This document shows positions 11,821 to 24,771 of a stretch of DNA of 64,000 nt, in pieces. The notes under the pieces are model-generated. The model searched no databases. It was not told where the DNA came from and was given only the letters and a program-made list of their open reading frames with translations. The position numbers and the translations under genes were made by a program. The number at the start of each line of letters is the position of its first letter. The first letter of the stretch is position 1. The stretch spans positions 78,560,189-78,624,188 of the forward strand of contig NC_134455.1 in NCBI RefSeq assembly GCF_047948215.1. Direction: 5' to 3'. The DNA is from Lycorma delicatula (lineage: Eukaryota; Arthropoda; Insecta; Hemiptera; Fulgoridae).

Positions 11821-11850
11821 TGCTGTTACTCTGTAACCTGGTATACATAA

Positions 11851-11854
<4 letters not shown>

Positions 11855-11883
<29 letters not shown>
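11855..11883. repeat. (AT)n microsatellite
   Basis: About fourteen uninterrupted AT units. The open frame running through it is an artefact. Confidence 0.95.
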
Positions 11884-13308
11884 CTAATATAATGATATAT
11901 TATTTTCCCCAAAAAATATATATAAATAATAATATTAAAAATGTAGCTAAACGTTTCATCCACTTCTATGCCAATATAGAAATTAATTTTAAAACAGATA
12001 GGATAAGGTAAGGTAAGGGTATTATAATAACAATACCCTACTTTTGAAACTGGACATTAATGTAAGAAAGTTAATTAATTACGTAGAAAAAAAAGACTCA
12101 TATATTCATTTTTAAATTTCAGAATATTAAATTTAAAATCTTGTTTAAAATAAATTATATTCCTTTAAAATGCAATCAAACATTGTTTTTTTTTTTTTTT
12201 TAACAATTAATTGAAAAGACAAGTAAATAATCATCAAAAACTCATGTACAAATCATTTTCTGCCATATTTATAAAAACAAATTGAAATTTTAAAATCAGA
12301 TGTAATCAGTAGCACACAGTACATCATAAAATCATTCTTATAAATATTTTTCAATTTTTTTAAATTTATTATTATTTAATAATTATTTTAATATACTAAA
12401 ACTTTTCATATTTAAGACATTTTTAAAAAGTTATATTTGGAAGAATGCATACGTAAATATTATTTAAATTAACAATTGACAGCTAATAGTAATACGATAC
12501 GAATAATGTATAATTTCTTAATAGAATGTCATATTAGAAAACAAATAATTTATAAATAAATGAGGTAATATTGTGGCTTCTATCTCATTAAAGGTCCAAC
12601 TGAAAAATTTGCTAATCGCCAGTCATTGTTTAATATAAAACAAAATTACTTCACTTCAATTTCGTTTGTAATATTCACCGGACCGGAATAGAAAATAAGA
12701 AACAATAATTCAATGTTAAAAACCATTTACAACTATCTATTATTAATATTAAACTATTATTATTACTATATTGGTAGACATGTTTCTAAAAAAAAAAGAA
12801 ATATCTTATAATGTCCTTTCCAGCAACATCATAATCATCATTAGATTATTTTGATAACTAAATTTAACGGTCTTGAAAGTATATGAAATACAGTGTGCAT
12901 AGCACTATGTCGACCTCTCGTATAACTTACATGACTACTTTTACAAAGTAATTTGCTTTCATATTGCATTTTAAATGATTGTTTAACGTCAGTTTCTTTT
13001 AACAAATATATTTTTTTAATACTTTAGAAACGTTTTTATATCAGTGTAAAGAATTATCTGACTAAATGTATTGCACTTGAATATAAATGAAAATGTTATA
13101 TTCTATTAACTTTTGTTGTTGATATAAACACCCCTCCCACGGGAAAATAATAATAAATATATAAATGTTAAAATTATGAAGATAAGAGAATATGTTTTAA
13201 AAAACATTTTATAATTTAACCTGAGTTATTTAAATTTTTTATATTTATTCCATTTTCCTGTTTCCTCTACGTCTACTACTTTTTTCTTTTACACCTTTTA
13301 CTTTCCCG
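11884..13308. other. AT-rich spacer
   Basis: It includes an 18-base T-run near 12186-12203. No gene or repeat family is identified. Confidence 0.5.
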
Positions 13309-13680
13309 TCTAGTGCTTAGCAAAGCTATAGCTTTAGTAGGGAAAGTATTATAATCGGTCCAATTTGGGCATATGCGGTTATCACTGGATCTTGACGATT
13401 TGACACCTAAGAAACCCCAAAAAAAAACACAAAAACCGGATGAAAATTTTCCGGATGTTCGTATGTACGTGTGTATATTCGGTGTTACCCTCTAAATCAC
13501 CTTATATCTCCAGAACCACTAGACCGATTCTGATCAGACTTGGTCAGATTACTTCTATAAATGGGACATTGATGACAATAAATTTTCAACTTGAAAGATC
13601 AAGGGGGTGAGGCTGTAGAGCAAGGTCACCCTCAGTATCTCGAGATTTTGCTTAATTAAGGTGTTATTTTTCTTAGGGAC
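13309..13680 (+). repeat. Hairpin-led repeat, divergent subfamily
   Basis: TACTTTCCC (13309-13317) pairs perfectly with GGGAAAGTA (13340-13348) around a GCTATAGCTTT loop. Downstream are CGGATGTTCGTATGTACGTG and a CCAGAACCACTAGACCGATT segment. The leading hairpin resembles that of the repeats at 11125-11649 and 50219-50950, but the body differs. Confidence 0.6.
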
Positions 13681-14463
13681 ATTTGTTAACAACTAAAAAA
13701 TAATATCTGAATACTTTATTTTTGCAAAATCGCATCTTCCTCCCCAAAAAAATGCTCTAAATAAACTAGGGTCTAAGTAGGTGTAATGCATCAATAGTAC
13801 CCTCTCTCACAACAAGGAGCGCTAGGGTAGAACTGACGTACATCTGCTGTAGTCGTCTGTATGTTGTGACGTCACAGGTGAGCGGTAGAATTTAATAAAT
13901 GAATAATATTTAAAGTGTAAAAAAGTATTTAAAGTGGCCACTATTACCGCTACACCCGCGCGAATGAAATACGGTATCCGCGCGCTTTAGTTAGAATCAT
14001 TGAATTAAATAAACAACAAATATTATATGTATTTATATATAATGATAAAGATTTTAAATTTGTGTGTGTAAACCTGCCTCAGAAAAAAGCTGCGTGGTGG
14101 GAAAGTCCTACAACCGTGTTGTCAATTTTTTTATTTTATAACTATTAAAACCCCATTATTTACCCATAAAAAGAGCCAAAAAATTACTTCTTCTTACTTT
14201 TGCAGGTATTAGAAAGTCCGATTTATCCTATTGATAATTCTGTCAATACTTTTTTTATGAGCCGTCAAAATAAACGAGTCCTAAATTTTGTCTCTTGACA
14301 ATTTTCTTTATACATAGAATACATACAGTTGTTGATATTAGGATCAACTCTACTGGCCGCTAAAATTTGTTAGCAGGGTAAGACTTATACCAAGAGAACT
14401 AAAAATAGGAAGAGTGATCACAGAAGTAAGGGAAATACTTAGATGACAAAGGACGATTTAATG
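13681..14463. other. Mixed spacer
   Basis: It contains GC-richer patches (13800-13990, including TGACGTCACAGGTGAGC near 13867 and GCGCGAATG...CCGCGCGC near 13958) that may belong to the preceding repeat. No gene is seen. Confidence 0.4.
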
Positions 14464-14474
14464 TTATTAAACAT

Positions 14475-14768
14475 GGCTCACGGGACCAGTCTAGTGGTAA
14501 AATCATCATCACAAATCAGTTGATATCAAATTCCAGAGTTCTAAGGTTCTAATCCTTCTAAAGGCAGTAACTTTTACACGGATTCAAATAGTAGATCGCG
14601 GATTCCGGTGGTCTTTGGTGATTGGGTTTCAATTAATCACACATTTCAGGAGTAGGATTGACCTGAGACTGTACATGACTACACTTCATTTACATTCATA
14701 CATATCATCCTCATTCATTCACTAAAGTATACCTTACGGTGGTTCCGGAGGCTAAACAAACAAAAAAA
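14475..14768 (+). mobile_element. tRNA-derived SINE-B, near full length
   Basis: It starts GGCTCACGGGACCAGTCTAG with A-box-like CAGTCTAGTGGT (14488-14499) and B-box-like GGTTCTAATCC (14545-14555). The body is complete and ends TTACGGTGGTTCCGGAGGCT and an A-rich tail. The flanks TTATTAAACAT (14464-14474) and TTGTTAAACAT (14769-14779 region) form a target duplication with one mismatch. Confidence 0.9.
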
Positions 14769-14779
14769 TTGTTAAACAT

Positions 14780-17700
14780 AATTTCTTTCAAATTTGAAAG
14801 AGATTATTCAAAACACTTAAACTGCAGCGATTAATCGAAGCGAAATATGAAAATAGGAAAGAAAGATTAGAGACTTTTAATGCGTAATATTATAAAAGAA
14901 TGAAAAACTGTATCGATTGATTAGTAAAAAGGCTTTTAAGACCAATTAATCAGAATATGAAGGTAAAATATTTTATATAGAAGGGAAAGCTGGAAGGCAT
15001 TTATTATGATACACGTTCTAGAAAGACGAGTGGAAGGAAGACAAAAACATTATTATAAGAAACAAGAAATATAAGATGCAAGAAGATGCATTTTCGGTTA
15101 AGAGATTGGCACAGAATAGAAAGGAATGGTAAAATAAACCGGAATAAATCTCACGAAAGAAAACATTTTTAATATTAACTAAAGAAATGAAGCAGCTCCT
15201 CAAAAGGCATCACAATCCATTCACATTAAAAACAAACTTATCAAATAACATTTTTTCTTTATTCTTTCATCTGTAACACTACAAACTGCTTAAATTTAAA
15301 TTTAAGTATTTGTGTGAATAACAAAAAATAAACTAAAAGTTGCACATTCAACAATGGTTAACTTATCGATTATTAACTGGATATAAATATCTAACGTGAT
15401 GCAGTTTAATTTTCTAATTATATCATAAAATGTAATTTTAATTATCTCAAATAAATATTTAAAATGTCATCATGAAAATTTTCTTTCTCAAAATAATCTA
15501 TAAATTTTAGAAATCAGTAAAGAAATCTATCTTAAATCTAGTTTAAGAAATCCACCTTATAATTATTACAAAGCATTTATGTTTATGAATAAAGCACAAC
15601 CCTAAATTTTAGATTTAACACACCCTACTTAACAAACAAAAAGATCTTTTCTATAAATCATATTAAATATTATTAATATGAAATAAAAGATGAATTTTAA
15701 ACGGGATTTTACGGCATATAGACAAAAAAAAACAAGTAAAAGATCAAGTAATCTAGGTGGGATGAAGTATAAAAAAATCAACCGATTTATTCTTTGAATC
15801 AGAAGGGTCATGTAATGAAGTTATCTACAAGGGGATCAATATATAAGTTATGTAGAAAAAGTTCTCGTCTCTTGCTGCAGCAGCTTCTCAATACAAGTAC
15901 GAGTGCTTCCTTTCTAGACAACCGACAAGCAAAGCAAAACCATTCCATTAATACATCCTTTTGCATCCCGATCAGCTTACGAAAACCACGACAAATAAAC
16001 CGGTCTCTCGTATTACTGGATATCTCGTTAACAATTAAAGGAAAAACAACCTTCGTTAAGATTGACTCGTATATAAACGTTGAATCATTTTTTTAAATTA
16101 CAAATTCTATTTATTTAAATAATAATAATAATAAAACATCACATTTAAACCATGAAGAAATCTTTGATATTCAAAAAATTAATTTTTTTCTTACCAGAGT
16201 TTTATGGAATTCTTATTTTCAAGTGGAATTAAATTAAAACAATTCCAAGTATTTCCTAATATTCTTAGATAAAATGTTGATATGGGAAAACAACGTCGCG
16301 AAAAAAAAGCAGAAAATTTACTACTTTAATAAAATAAAATTAGTGTGTGTGTGTATAATTAATATTATACAAAAATACACAGATTAATAAATAATTAGAT
16401 TATATAATAAAATATGTTTATTTCTTACATCAGAAAAAATTAAAGTGCATACCCCGGTAATGGGGCAGCACAAGTTCTGTTTACTTTGTGGTAGAGAATT
16501 ATAGGATAATAAAGAATGGTACAGTCGTTTTAATTCATGTATACAATTTTAATATGCTCTAATTGTTACTGCCCTAAAACTGTTAAAATTAATAAAAGTT
16601 TTTTTCATATAAAACTATTATATACTACTATACCTATCTGATACTTTAAAATTTATATGAATAAACAATAAATTGTTTGTTCTGCTTCCTAGTTACGATT
16701 ATATAAATACAATTTATACTGAATACAATGATTTTAGAAATGTACGGCAATAAGTTGTTTATTTTTAAAAATGTAAAAGAATACGCATTTCTAAGAGTAA
16801 GTATAAATAATTCGTAATAAATAAATAATAAATTCGTAATTAAATAATAATTAATTAGTTAGCTACTAGAAATAACGGAATGTAAAACAATAAATCAGAT
16901 ACAAAATTTTTAGAGCTTATTTTATAATGAGATAATGATTGTATTTGTTTTTCAGATTCACATAAACCCATGAAATTAAATAAATTCCCAATTTGTTACT
17001 TGACTATGTTACCAAGTAAATACATTATATTAGTATAACACTAGTTGTGGTATGATTTTTGGCCAGTTTTATGTACAACATCGTACTGAAATTTTGACGA
17101 TTCCGAGATTATCTGAACTGGAATCCATCCCAACTATTTCATATTAAAAAGATTTTACTACAGTTTACTATATAACTTACAAAAAAAAGAAAAAAAACAA
17201 TAGAACAGGAAGTTCTTTTTCTACCTTAAGTTTTTTAAAAATTTTATTTATATATGTTGGTAAGAATCAAATAAATTAAAAAAGAAAAAAGGGAGACTGT
17301 TGGTCAGAAATACGTGGGTTTCAAATTAATGAAGTGTATACTAAGTTCACGGCAAGGTTCACAAATAACGTTAATCTTAATAAACACAGCTGCATATTTT
17401 CTCACAAGAAAGATGCTAGTAATACTACTTTCATAAATTTGTTGTTGCTTATAATCTAACAAGCAAAATGATGTTTACGGATGCTTTTTATGTACAAAGA
17501 CTTAACAATGTTACAGTAGCTATCAACTTTTTCCCTTTATTTCTATTTTAACTGTACTTTACTGAATCCCTACTTAAAATGAATTAATAATGAAAAATAC
17601 ATTAAGTTATTAAGAAACAAAAAATAAAAAAATAATTACGTCACGGCTATATTTCAGCAGGTTATATTGCTGGATCGGTCGCCAACCAGAAGTAGTGATA

Positions 17701-17924
17701 TCCAAATGAATATTATCTATGAGTAACTCACATCCACAAATTTTTGATTGTATAAATTTTAAATTAAATTATCTAAGTCATTAAGTTATCTACTTATTTC
17801 AGGTGTTAGTACCGCGGCTTTCAAAATAAATACCGGGGTTTTAAATTTATATAATGTATATTATTAAGTTTTACTTACAGTGGTAAATAAGACATGACTG
17901 AAAGAGAAACTGAAACAGTTTTTT
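14780..17924. other. AT-rich spacer with two odd patches
   Basis: 15820-16070 is GC-elevated and carries a 100-codon open frame (15794-16096) with no recognisable domain. 16440-16555 reads, with one internal stop, as a short peptide containing KFCLLCGREL, which looks like half of a zinc-binding C-x2-C knuckle. Neither patch is strong enough to call a gene. Confidence 0.35.
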
Positions 17925-18605
17925 CTATAAATATTCGATATGAGGACTATTCGTCACAAGGCATGCATCCATCCGATAGGAGAGTTCATCCCATACTTTA
18001 ACCAGCAAGTCTGGAGTAACTAACGCGACAGCTGCTTCAATTCTTTGTCTCAAGTCGGGTAGGTCAGCCAGTAACGGTGGCACATACACTTGATCTTTTA
18101 TAAACCTACCAAAGAAAGAAATCGCACGGAGTCAGATCGGGCGAACGTGGAGACCACGGCAAACAAGCCCTGTCGTCTGATTCCCGGCCACCAATCCAGC
18201 GGTCGGGGAGAATTTCATTCAACTAATCACGTATAGCGTTATGCCACTGAGGAAGCGCTCCATCTTGTTGCCAAATAAAGTTCTGTGGTTCGTATTGCAA
18301 TTGAGGAAAGAGCCATAGTTGTAGCATATCAAGATAGTAGTTTATTTCAAATACACTTGCTTCCGCAAAAAAAGAACGGCCCGTAAACTTGCCGTTGGGA
18401 TACAGCACAATTCAGTTTTGGGAAGCCCAGTTCACACAATATCGTTCATTGCAATATTTCCTGAGGATTTTCTGATCCCAGATACACACGTTATGAGTTT
18501 TTACGTTTGCATTAACATGAAATGTTGATTTGTCACTGAATACGACATGATAAAGGAAGTCTTCATCGTCACGGTGCTTCATTTTATTTGCAAAGCTAGT
18601 ACAGT
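17925..18605 (-). pseudogene. Broken Tc1/mariner-like (DDE) transposase
   Basis: Read on the minus strand, it covers the catalytic region through the C-terminus of an insect Tc1/mariner-superfamily transposase, the enzyme that cuts and pastes such elements. FSDKSTFHVN, near the 5' end, carries the first catalytic Asp. NFIWQQDGALPQWHNAIRD carries the second. SPRSPDLTPCDFFLW, about 46 residues later, carries the third acidic residue. The C-terminal part runs VYVPPLLADLPDLRQRIEAA to a stop at 17925-17927. Breaks seen: a stop after HNAIRD (18223-18225), another stop before YPNGKFTGRSFF, and a stop plus frameshift after CDFFLW near 18112. The N-terminal DNA-binding domain is absent, and I found no clear terminal inverted repeats. 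It is certainly inactive. Superfamily assignment is from motifs; the exact family is uncertain. Confidence 0.88.
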
Positions 18606-19053
18606 ACCCAAACCATTACATGTAGGCTTTAGAGCTTGTAACAACCGTCAACGATATAGATACTAATACGATATAGATACTATAGATACTGTTTGTGTTG
18701 CTCTTTCATTTCGTGTATAATTAACAATGTTCGTGAAATTTGTAAAAGATTATATAGCTTTAAAACCCAAATATTCATTTTGAAACACGGTATTTGTTTC
18801 TACTTTGTTATTAACGTTATGAAAGAAGTTAAAAATAATTATAAAAATAGTAAAATTTAAAAATAATATTGAATACTTTAGCAATTAAACACATTTAAGT
18901 AAAAGAATAGTTAATTACGAAAATTTCACTGCTATTTGTAAGGTAACCGGTCAAATTTCCAGTAAAATTTTCTTTGCCAAAATTATTCATAAAGTATTAT
19001 TTAAAATATTCTACAGTCTAAATAACAAAGGAACAACCAGGAGTCGGGGAAAT
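18606..19053. other. AT-rich spacer
   Basis: It includes three near-repeats of ATAGATACTA around 18655-18690. Nothing else. Confidence 0.5.
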
Positions 19054-19068
19054 AGTATAATGAGGACA

Positions 19069-19455
19069 TCTCGATTCCCCCCCGAGGGGGAAGATCCTGC
19101 CTCGTAGCGTGTCCGGTCGCTACACCGCCCCTTCCGTTCCTAGCCAGTAGTTGCTTTAACGGAGGACATCTTCTCGTCCTCAAACTGATTGCGCACCACA
19201 GCTTTCAGTTCAGGCCCCGCAGAGATGCCACCGATGCAGATACCCCAAAAGGACATCTACATCGATAAAGTTCACTCCGAGATAGTTTTAAGTTTATGCC
19301 TTCAGAAAGAAGACAACGGACACCTGCAGCTACCACGTCACCCTCAGGAACTAAGCTAGAAGCCTAACCGCGGAATGAAGACCCCGCGTCTAGCTCTAAC
19401 TATTAATGAGCCAACTTACTGAATGTCTCAGATCCGAGAAACTGCCACTATAACA
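19069..19455. mobile_element. GC-rich 387-bp insert of unknown family with 15-bp target duplication
   Basis: The sequence AGTATAATGAGGACA occurs perfectly at 19054-19068 and again at 19456-19470, enclosing about 387 bp whose GC content is far above the flanks. There is no poly-A or simple-sequence tail at either end, no inverted termini and no open frame that looks like a transposase or RT. A 60-codon frame on the minus strand includes GRGGVATGHATRQDLPPRGG. The duplication shows that it moved as a unit. The length of the duplication favours reverse-transcription insertion, but the class is undecided. Confidence 0.75.
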
Positions 19456-19470
19456 AGTATAATGAGGACA

Positions 19471-20854
19471 ATATAATCCAACCTGTTTAGAAATCAAAAC
19501 AAAGTAAACGCTTAAGGTAAACAAATGTGTTAGGCTTCAGATTCAGCTAAGTTGTTAGCCGTAAAGGTAAGATAAAAGGGAAGAGAGGTCGAAATGTTGC
19601 ATCCAAAAAAAGAAGCGGAGGCTGTGGTGGGGGCTTATAAATATTACAACTTAAAAAAATTATCCTTTAGGAGCAAAAACATGATTGAAAACTCAAACTA
19701 CGTTTCTAAAAGAAAAACAATTAATTCGTTAATTATAATTTAATTAAAATATTTAAAAAAGGAGCAATATTTAAAGAATTGTAAATCATAATTTAAATAT
19801 TCGATTATTCAGTACAAGAAACATGGTTCATTAATATAAAATAAGGAATTTTCAAAAAAATCTGTAATAAGGAAATAATTACAGCAAAATCAACATGTAA
19901 AATGTTTTAAAAAACGGTAAAAAGTAATGTTAATGATAACGACTTATTATTTAGTAAATTATCAATTACGTTAACATGTAGGAAACTTCATTTTAATTAA
20001 AAAAAAGAGAAAAAGTAATATCTAAATTACTAATTACAATAATATAACAGAATGCGCAATATTTTACGTAAATGAAATTATTAAGTATAAGAAAGGTACC
20101 TAGAAAACGTCAGTTTTAAGTAAACATTTAAAAAAATTAGTTTGTAAAAACACTTTACTACAAGAATTTGATAAAAATAATTGTATGTAATTGTATGAAA
20201 ATTGTTAAAAACTGATTACAAAGAAATTTTAATATCAATACCAAGGACATCTGATAGGGAAAAAAATTGTACACACCTAAGTATAAATGCTTTTATCTAC
20301 CGTTTTTAAAAGTAAAATAAACAATAATAATAATAATAATTATAATAAATAATAGCGGTAAGTTTTACAGTTAGTAATGACAATGTTCTAGTAGCTGTCA
20401 CTTACTTTCGGTATAGTAAGTAATTTTGGTTATTATGTTTCACTTTTTAGAACAAGAAAAAACACATTAATTAAAAATATATCCTTAACTTGCGCATAAA
20501 AAAATTATGCGCATAAAAATATATTATTCAACTATTATCTACATAAATAAGAACAAACGGAAGTATGGGAAATACTTTATACTTTATAATACTGATTTAT
20601 TATAAAATTAAAACACCGCGTTCAATTAATTTTGCAGATAAATGCTTGATAATGAATTAATTTACCCCAGGTTTTTTATAATTCAAATTAATGTTAATAC
20701 ACTGAAAAAAGCTGCAGAACATGGTAAAAAATCTGCTCATCCCAAAAACCGAAAACTGGATTAGTGCTTCATTTCTTTTTCCTCCAATACAATTTTGCTA
20801 CAATTTCAGAATTATTTAAACTTTTAATATATTGACTTTAAATTTAACGCTGAC
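19471..20854. other. AT-rich spacer
   Basis: It contains an AAT run (20323-20340) and a small AATTATGCGCATAAAAAT duplication near 20500. No gene. Confidence 0.5.
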
Positions 20855-21215
20855 TGTAGTCTCAATGTAGCCTCGGCGAAATTACAATCTGCAATGGATA
20901 CCGTTAGCGTTTGGCTACGTAAATAAGAGAATATAGGTAAGTCCGACGAAGTCCAGAGCCGCGTAACGTTCACGATGAAAAGATAGGATTCCCCTAAAAT
21001 TCATTTAAACGGTGTCAGAATACGTCATGCCAGTAAAATAAGGTATCTGGGCTTGATCGCCGTTTAGCTTGGAGAGATCATGTAAGCGGAAAAAAGGTTC
21101 CTTGACAGCAAGTTTAAAAAGATGTACTGAATATTGGCTGAGGAGGGGGATCTGATCTCAACTTTCTTTATCCAACAAGATTCTGCTTTACAAAGCTTTA
21201 ATATATGAAATTTAC
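20855..21215 (+). pseudogene. Jockey-like LINE reverse-transcriptase fragment
   Basis: Pieces of the RT thumb region of a jockey-clade-like non-LTR retrotransposon are readable in shifting plus frames: AKLQSAMDTVSVWLRK, then HLNGVRIRHA, then IRYLGL near 21040, then KILLYKAL-like sequence near 21180. The order matches other members of the family (amphipathic helix, basic strand, RYLG, LYKA). Stops and frameshifts break it, and both ends are truncated. It is homologous in layout to the RT remnants at 51325-52345 and 33885-34590. It has no coding function now. Confidence 0.78.
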
Positions 21216-22747
21216 AACACACATCAATAAAAAACAAACATATATATACACTATAATAATACTAGTATTTTTTTAGTCAAGTTGATCGTCACGTAAAATC
21301 AGTAAGTCTGGATTCGGAGTTGTCTAAAGCCGAATTTTTCCACGACAGTACCGTTAATTAATAACAAATCGGCAACAAAATGAACTTATAAATAAAATAG
21401 TAAGTTCATCGACATAAGAAATGAAAAACAAATACACGCTAGAAAATGTGTAAAATTTTATTAACACTGGCTGTCTTTATAGAGAACAAACATTATATTT
21501 AACGTAAGAGTTGTTTATTAATGTTGACACGTAAAGAAAAAACTGAACCGTAAAGTGTCCATTAAATATAATAATCAATGCGCAACTTAATCTATAACGG
21601 TTGCAGTATTTTTATTTTATCTCTAAATTATTCTCATATAACATATCAATATTTTGCATATTTGTATTTAACGAATAATTTTCCAAGCGATGTGACATCT
21701 TATCAGAATAAAATAAATTATTTTCATCAGAATAAAATAAGTAAAGAGTGTCTTATTGAGATCTGATTATTGTGATTTACTCGATTCCAATTTCAGAGTT
21801 ACTAGCATTGAAATTACGATATTGAAAAAAATAATAACCAACTATTTTGAATATACATTATAATGGTAGAATAACAGCTTTAAATACTGAACCATTAAAG
21901 GTGAAATTTTCTTAAAAGACAAAATAACTAAAACAAAAGAAAAGGAAAATTATGAAACCGTAAACGTTCCTTATGGTATATTCCAAGAATCTGTTTCAAA
22001 GATTTTAGGAAAAACGGCAAATAAGTTAAAAAACTGAGGGTTATATCCTATACAATTTTTAAATAATTTTTCTCATATTCTGTGCAAAATCATTTCATAA
22101 TTAAAATTTCTCTCTATTTACGCCAGAATTAAAAGTACAAAAAAAAAATTTTAAGTAATGCCAAATACGAACATAATTTGTTTCTTGTGACACACAAGTT
22201 TCCCGTTCCCATTAATTTTTTTAAATTAATAATTCTCTCAGAAATGGTTAACAAATAATCACACCCTGTAACATAATAATAAAAATAAAAAAACTTTTTT
22301 TTTAAATTTATTTTGTAAATTTCAAAATTTAATGAGTTCACCGTCCATAAATTATTCTCTAAAGCATTATTCATTTTCTTGGTACTTTATCGAAATTAAA
22401 TATAATCAGAAATTTGTTTCACATTTTGTTGTTCGGTGAACTCCGAAACCTTCGCTTAAACAAATGTGAGACCTTGGATCAGCATTATATCTTAAAATAA
22501 CTTCATATTCTCTTGTGATATTCGTGCAGCGTTTTTCCTTTTAAATGATTTCGATGAGAACACTTCTGTTAAGTACTCGACGGAAGATTTCTCAAAATGT
22601 GATAACAGTTTGTAGTCGTAAGGCAGATATTTCGACGCGATTTACAATTATATAGTTTTACATAGATAACTGTGTTATAAATAAAAGTATTAGTTACATT
22701 TTTTTAAGTTGTACAACAGCAGTTTGATTTATTTCATAGATTTACGT
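21216..22747. other. AT-rich spacer
   Basis: Only AT-rich DNA with short spurious frames (e.g. 21578-21766). No repeat family is recognised. Confidence 0.5.
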
Positions 22748-22755
22748 GAAATTAA

Positions 22756-22929
22756 TTTTTTTTTTTAGTTCAATAACAATTATAATTAAATCGGCTCTCC
22801 CGCGGAGCCATAAGTAAGTTTCCTGACGTAAGAATGTGAAAAGGGGATCCTTAAGGAACCCCCAAAATAAGTAATGCACAATAAATAGTTGCAAGTAAAC
22901 TTAAAGTCTAATATGAAATTTCAAGTTTA
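22756..22929 (-). mobile_element. 5'-truncated LINE 3' tail (same family as 43805 and 51325)
   Basis: On the minus strand it is the last 174 nt of the LINE, ending in poly-A (T-run 22756-22766). It keeps both conserved 3' hairpins: GGCTCTCCCGCGGAGCC, and GGGGATCCTTAAGGAACCCC at 22843-22862, which has one mismatched pair. GAAATTAA at 22748-22755 and 22930-22937 is a likely 8-bp target duplication. Confidence 0.88.
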
Positions 22930-22937
22930 GAAATTAA

Positions 22938-24649
22938 AGTAAAATCAAAAATAAAAATTCTTTTTTCACTCTTTTTAGATATTTAGTAATTAAAATTAAT
23001 ATTTGTAGTTTCTAGTGATTAATGTACAATCTAATAAATATTTTAGAAAAATGTAAACTTATACAATTTCCATTCACTTATCTTCAATATTTATTTAAAA
23101 ATCGCTCGGTAGATTTTTTTTATTCCCTTCAAATATTATTTACATCTCGTGGGGACTGTGTGTTAATGTGCAACCAGTACGTTCGGGTCAGTAGAAAAGT
23201 AACGAGAAACCTCTTTATTCTTCTTTTTTTTGTACGTTGTTCTTTAAATTGACGGTACCATTATTAGGAATGATTTATTTCACATCAGGTTGTTCACAAC
23301 CCTACGTTTATATCAATTACCAAATATAATGGCATTAAATAGAATCATATGATCAAAACAAGTGAAAAATGTAGCTAAAGAAGGCATATTTCATACTCTT
23401 CTCATTTCTTTAAAAAGAAATTGCTTTGATATGCTTTAAAAATAAATTACAGAAATTAAATGCAACAAAATAATTTTACGAAGTTCAACACGATAATGAT
23501 ATACCAAGAATTACGTGGCAATTAACGTTTAATACGTATTAGCAAATAATAAATTATTAAACTATTAAAAAATAAATTTTTGCATAAAAATAAATAAATT
23601 TCGTAACAGAAGTCCCCCCAATAAAAATGATAAATAGGATTAATTATATCTTTAACAGGTAAAAATAATTTTAATTTATTGACAGATACATTACAAGTAA
23701 GAAAGTTTTAATAAAGTAACTTGTAGTCTAAGAATATATTATCTGAATGTGATCAAATACAAGACGTAGAAATAAGTAGAAATAAAGTTATTTAGAAAAC
23801 TAAAAATTAATAAATCTATTTGTTAAATAAAATACTGTTTAAAAAAGTCATAAATAAAATTTCAGTAAGAAGAAAAGCTAATTACAACATATATAATAAT
23901 ACAAATAAAAATATAATATAAAATACACAATTCAGTTTATAATTTATGTTTACTATTAATGCTTTGCAACCTTATTATGTAGTCAGTCATTATTTAATAT
24001 AATATTGCATTAATATATACAAAATGCAAATAGAAAACTGGAATTGACCACGCCTCACCTCTTCTTCTTTTAACATACCCATCATGATTCCTCAAATACA
24101 AGTGTATGTTTGTGTTTATGATTTTAACATGCGTAATATAATAAAAATAAAAAAAAACAAAGAGAAAAAACTGACACGGCGATAGAAGAACGAATATGAA
24201 TAATAATGAGACTTTTCTTACGTTGTTTTAATGTATTGCTTGAAGAGATAGTAAAAGGATTTACTGCGTATGAATTTGTTATTGTTAAGACCACTTTTTG
24301 TTTCATAAATATTCTGCATAAATATTGTTCAGGTAATATATACTGGATTAATGTCCTTTGATGTAGTACTGCATTATACAAAAAAAAAATTAAGTTAAAA
24401 TTTTTCAAATAATAAAAGGCAAACGTATAGGATAGGATAACCCTCACTATTTCAACCAAACAAAACATCAAAAATCCCATGCAGCAGTTTATTTTTTCTT
24501 AATAGGGCAATAACAACTAATTCAGATTCTCTGCACTTATTAAAGGTAGGTTTTAAATCTCGTAGATTTAATGGATATGATATAACATAAGTACAGTTTT
24601 TTAAATATTAAACTGATAAAAGAAAAACAAGTAACTATAAATACATCTT
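22938..24649. other. AT-rich spacer
   Basis: It holds a 118-codon minus frame (24124-24480), rich in F, L, I and Y, with no domain. Such a length is about what chance gives in this much AT-rich DNA. Confidence 0.5.
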
Positions 24650-24771
24650 TTTTTCAGCCTCCGGAACCACCGTTAGTTATTGCTTCAGAGAATGAGATGA
24701 AATGGCAATTTTGTAGCGTCTGAAAATGCCGTGCAAACCGGGTCAAACGTTACCACTCGTGCCACGGAGGC
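24650..24771 (-). mobile_element. SINE-A subtype a, internally deleted
   Basis: On the minus strand it reads from AGCCTCCGTGGCACGAGTGG to the tail ACGGTGGTTCCGGAGGCTG and an A-rich end. The segment between the A- and B-boxes is shortened (CGTTTGACCCGGTTTGCACG), so the Pol III promoter is damaged. Confidence 0.85.

Noticed and set aside
15794..16096. 100-codon plus-strand open frame
   Set aside because: No recognisable domain and no splice context. It lies in a GC patch that may be an old repeat. Noted in the spacer entry only.
24124..24480. 118-codon minus-strand open frame
   Set aside because: The composition is just F, L, I, Y and S from AT-rich DNA, with no domain. About one such frame is expected by chance in 64 kb at this base composition.
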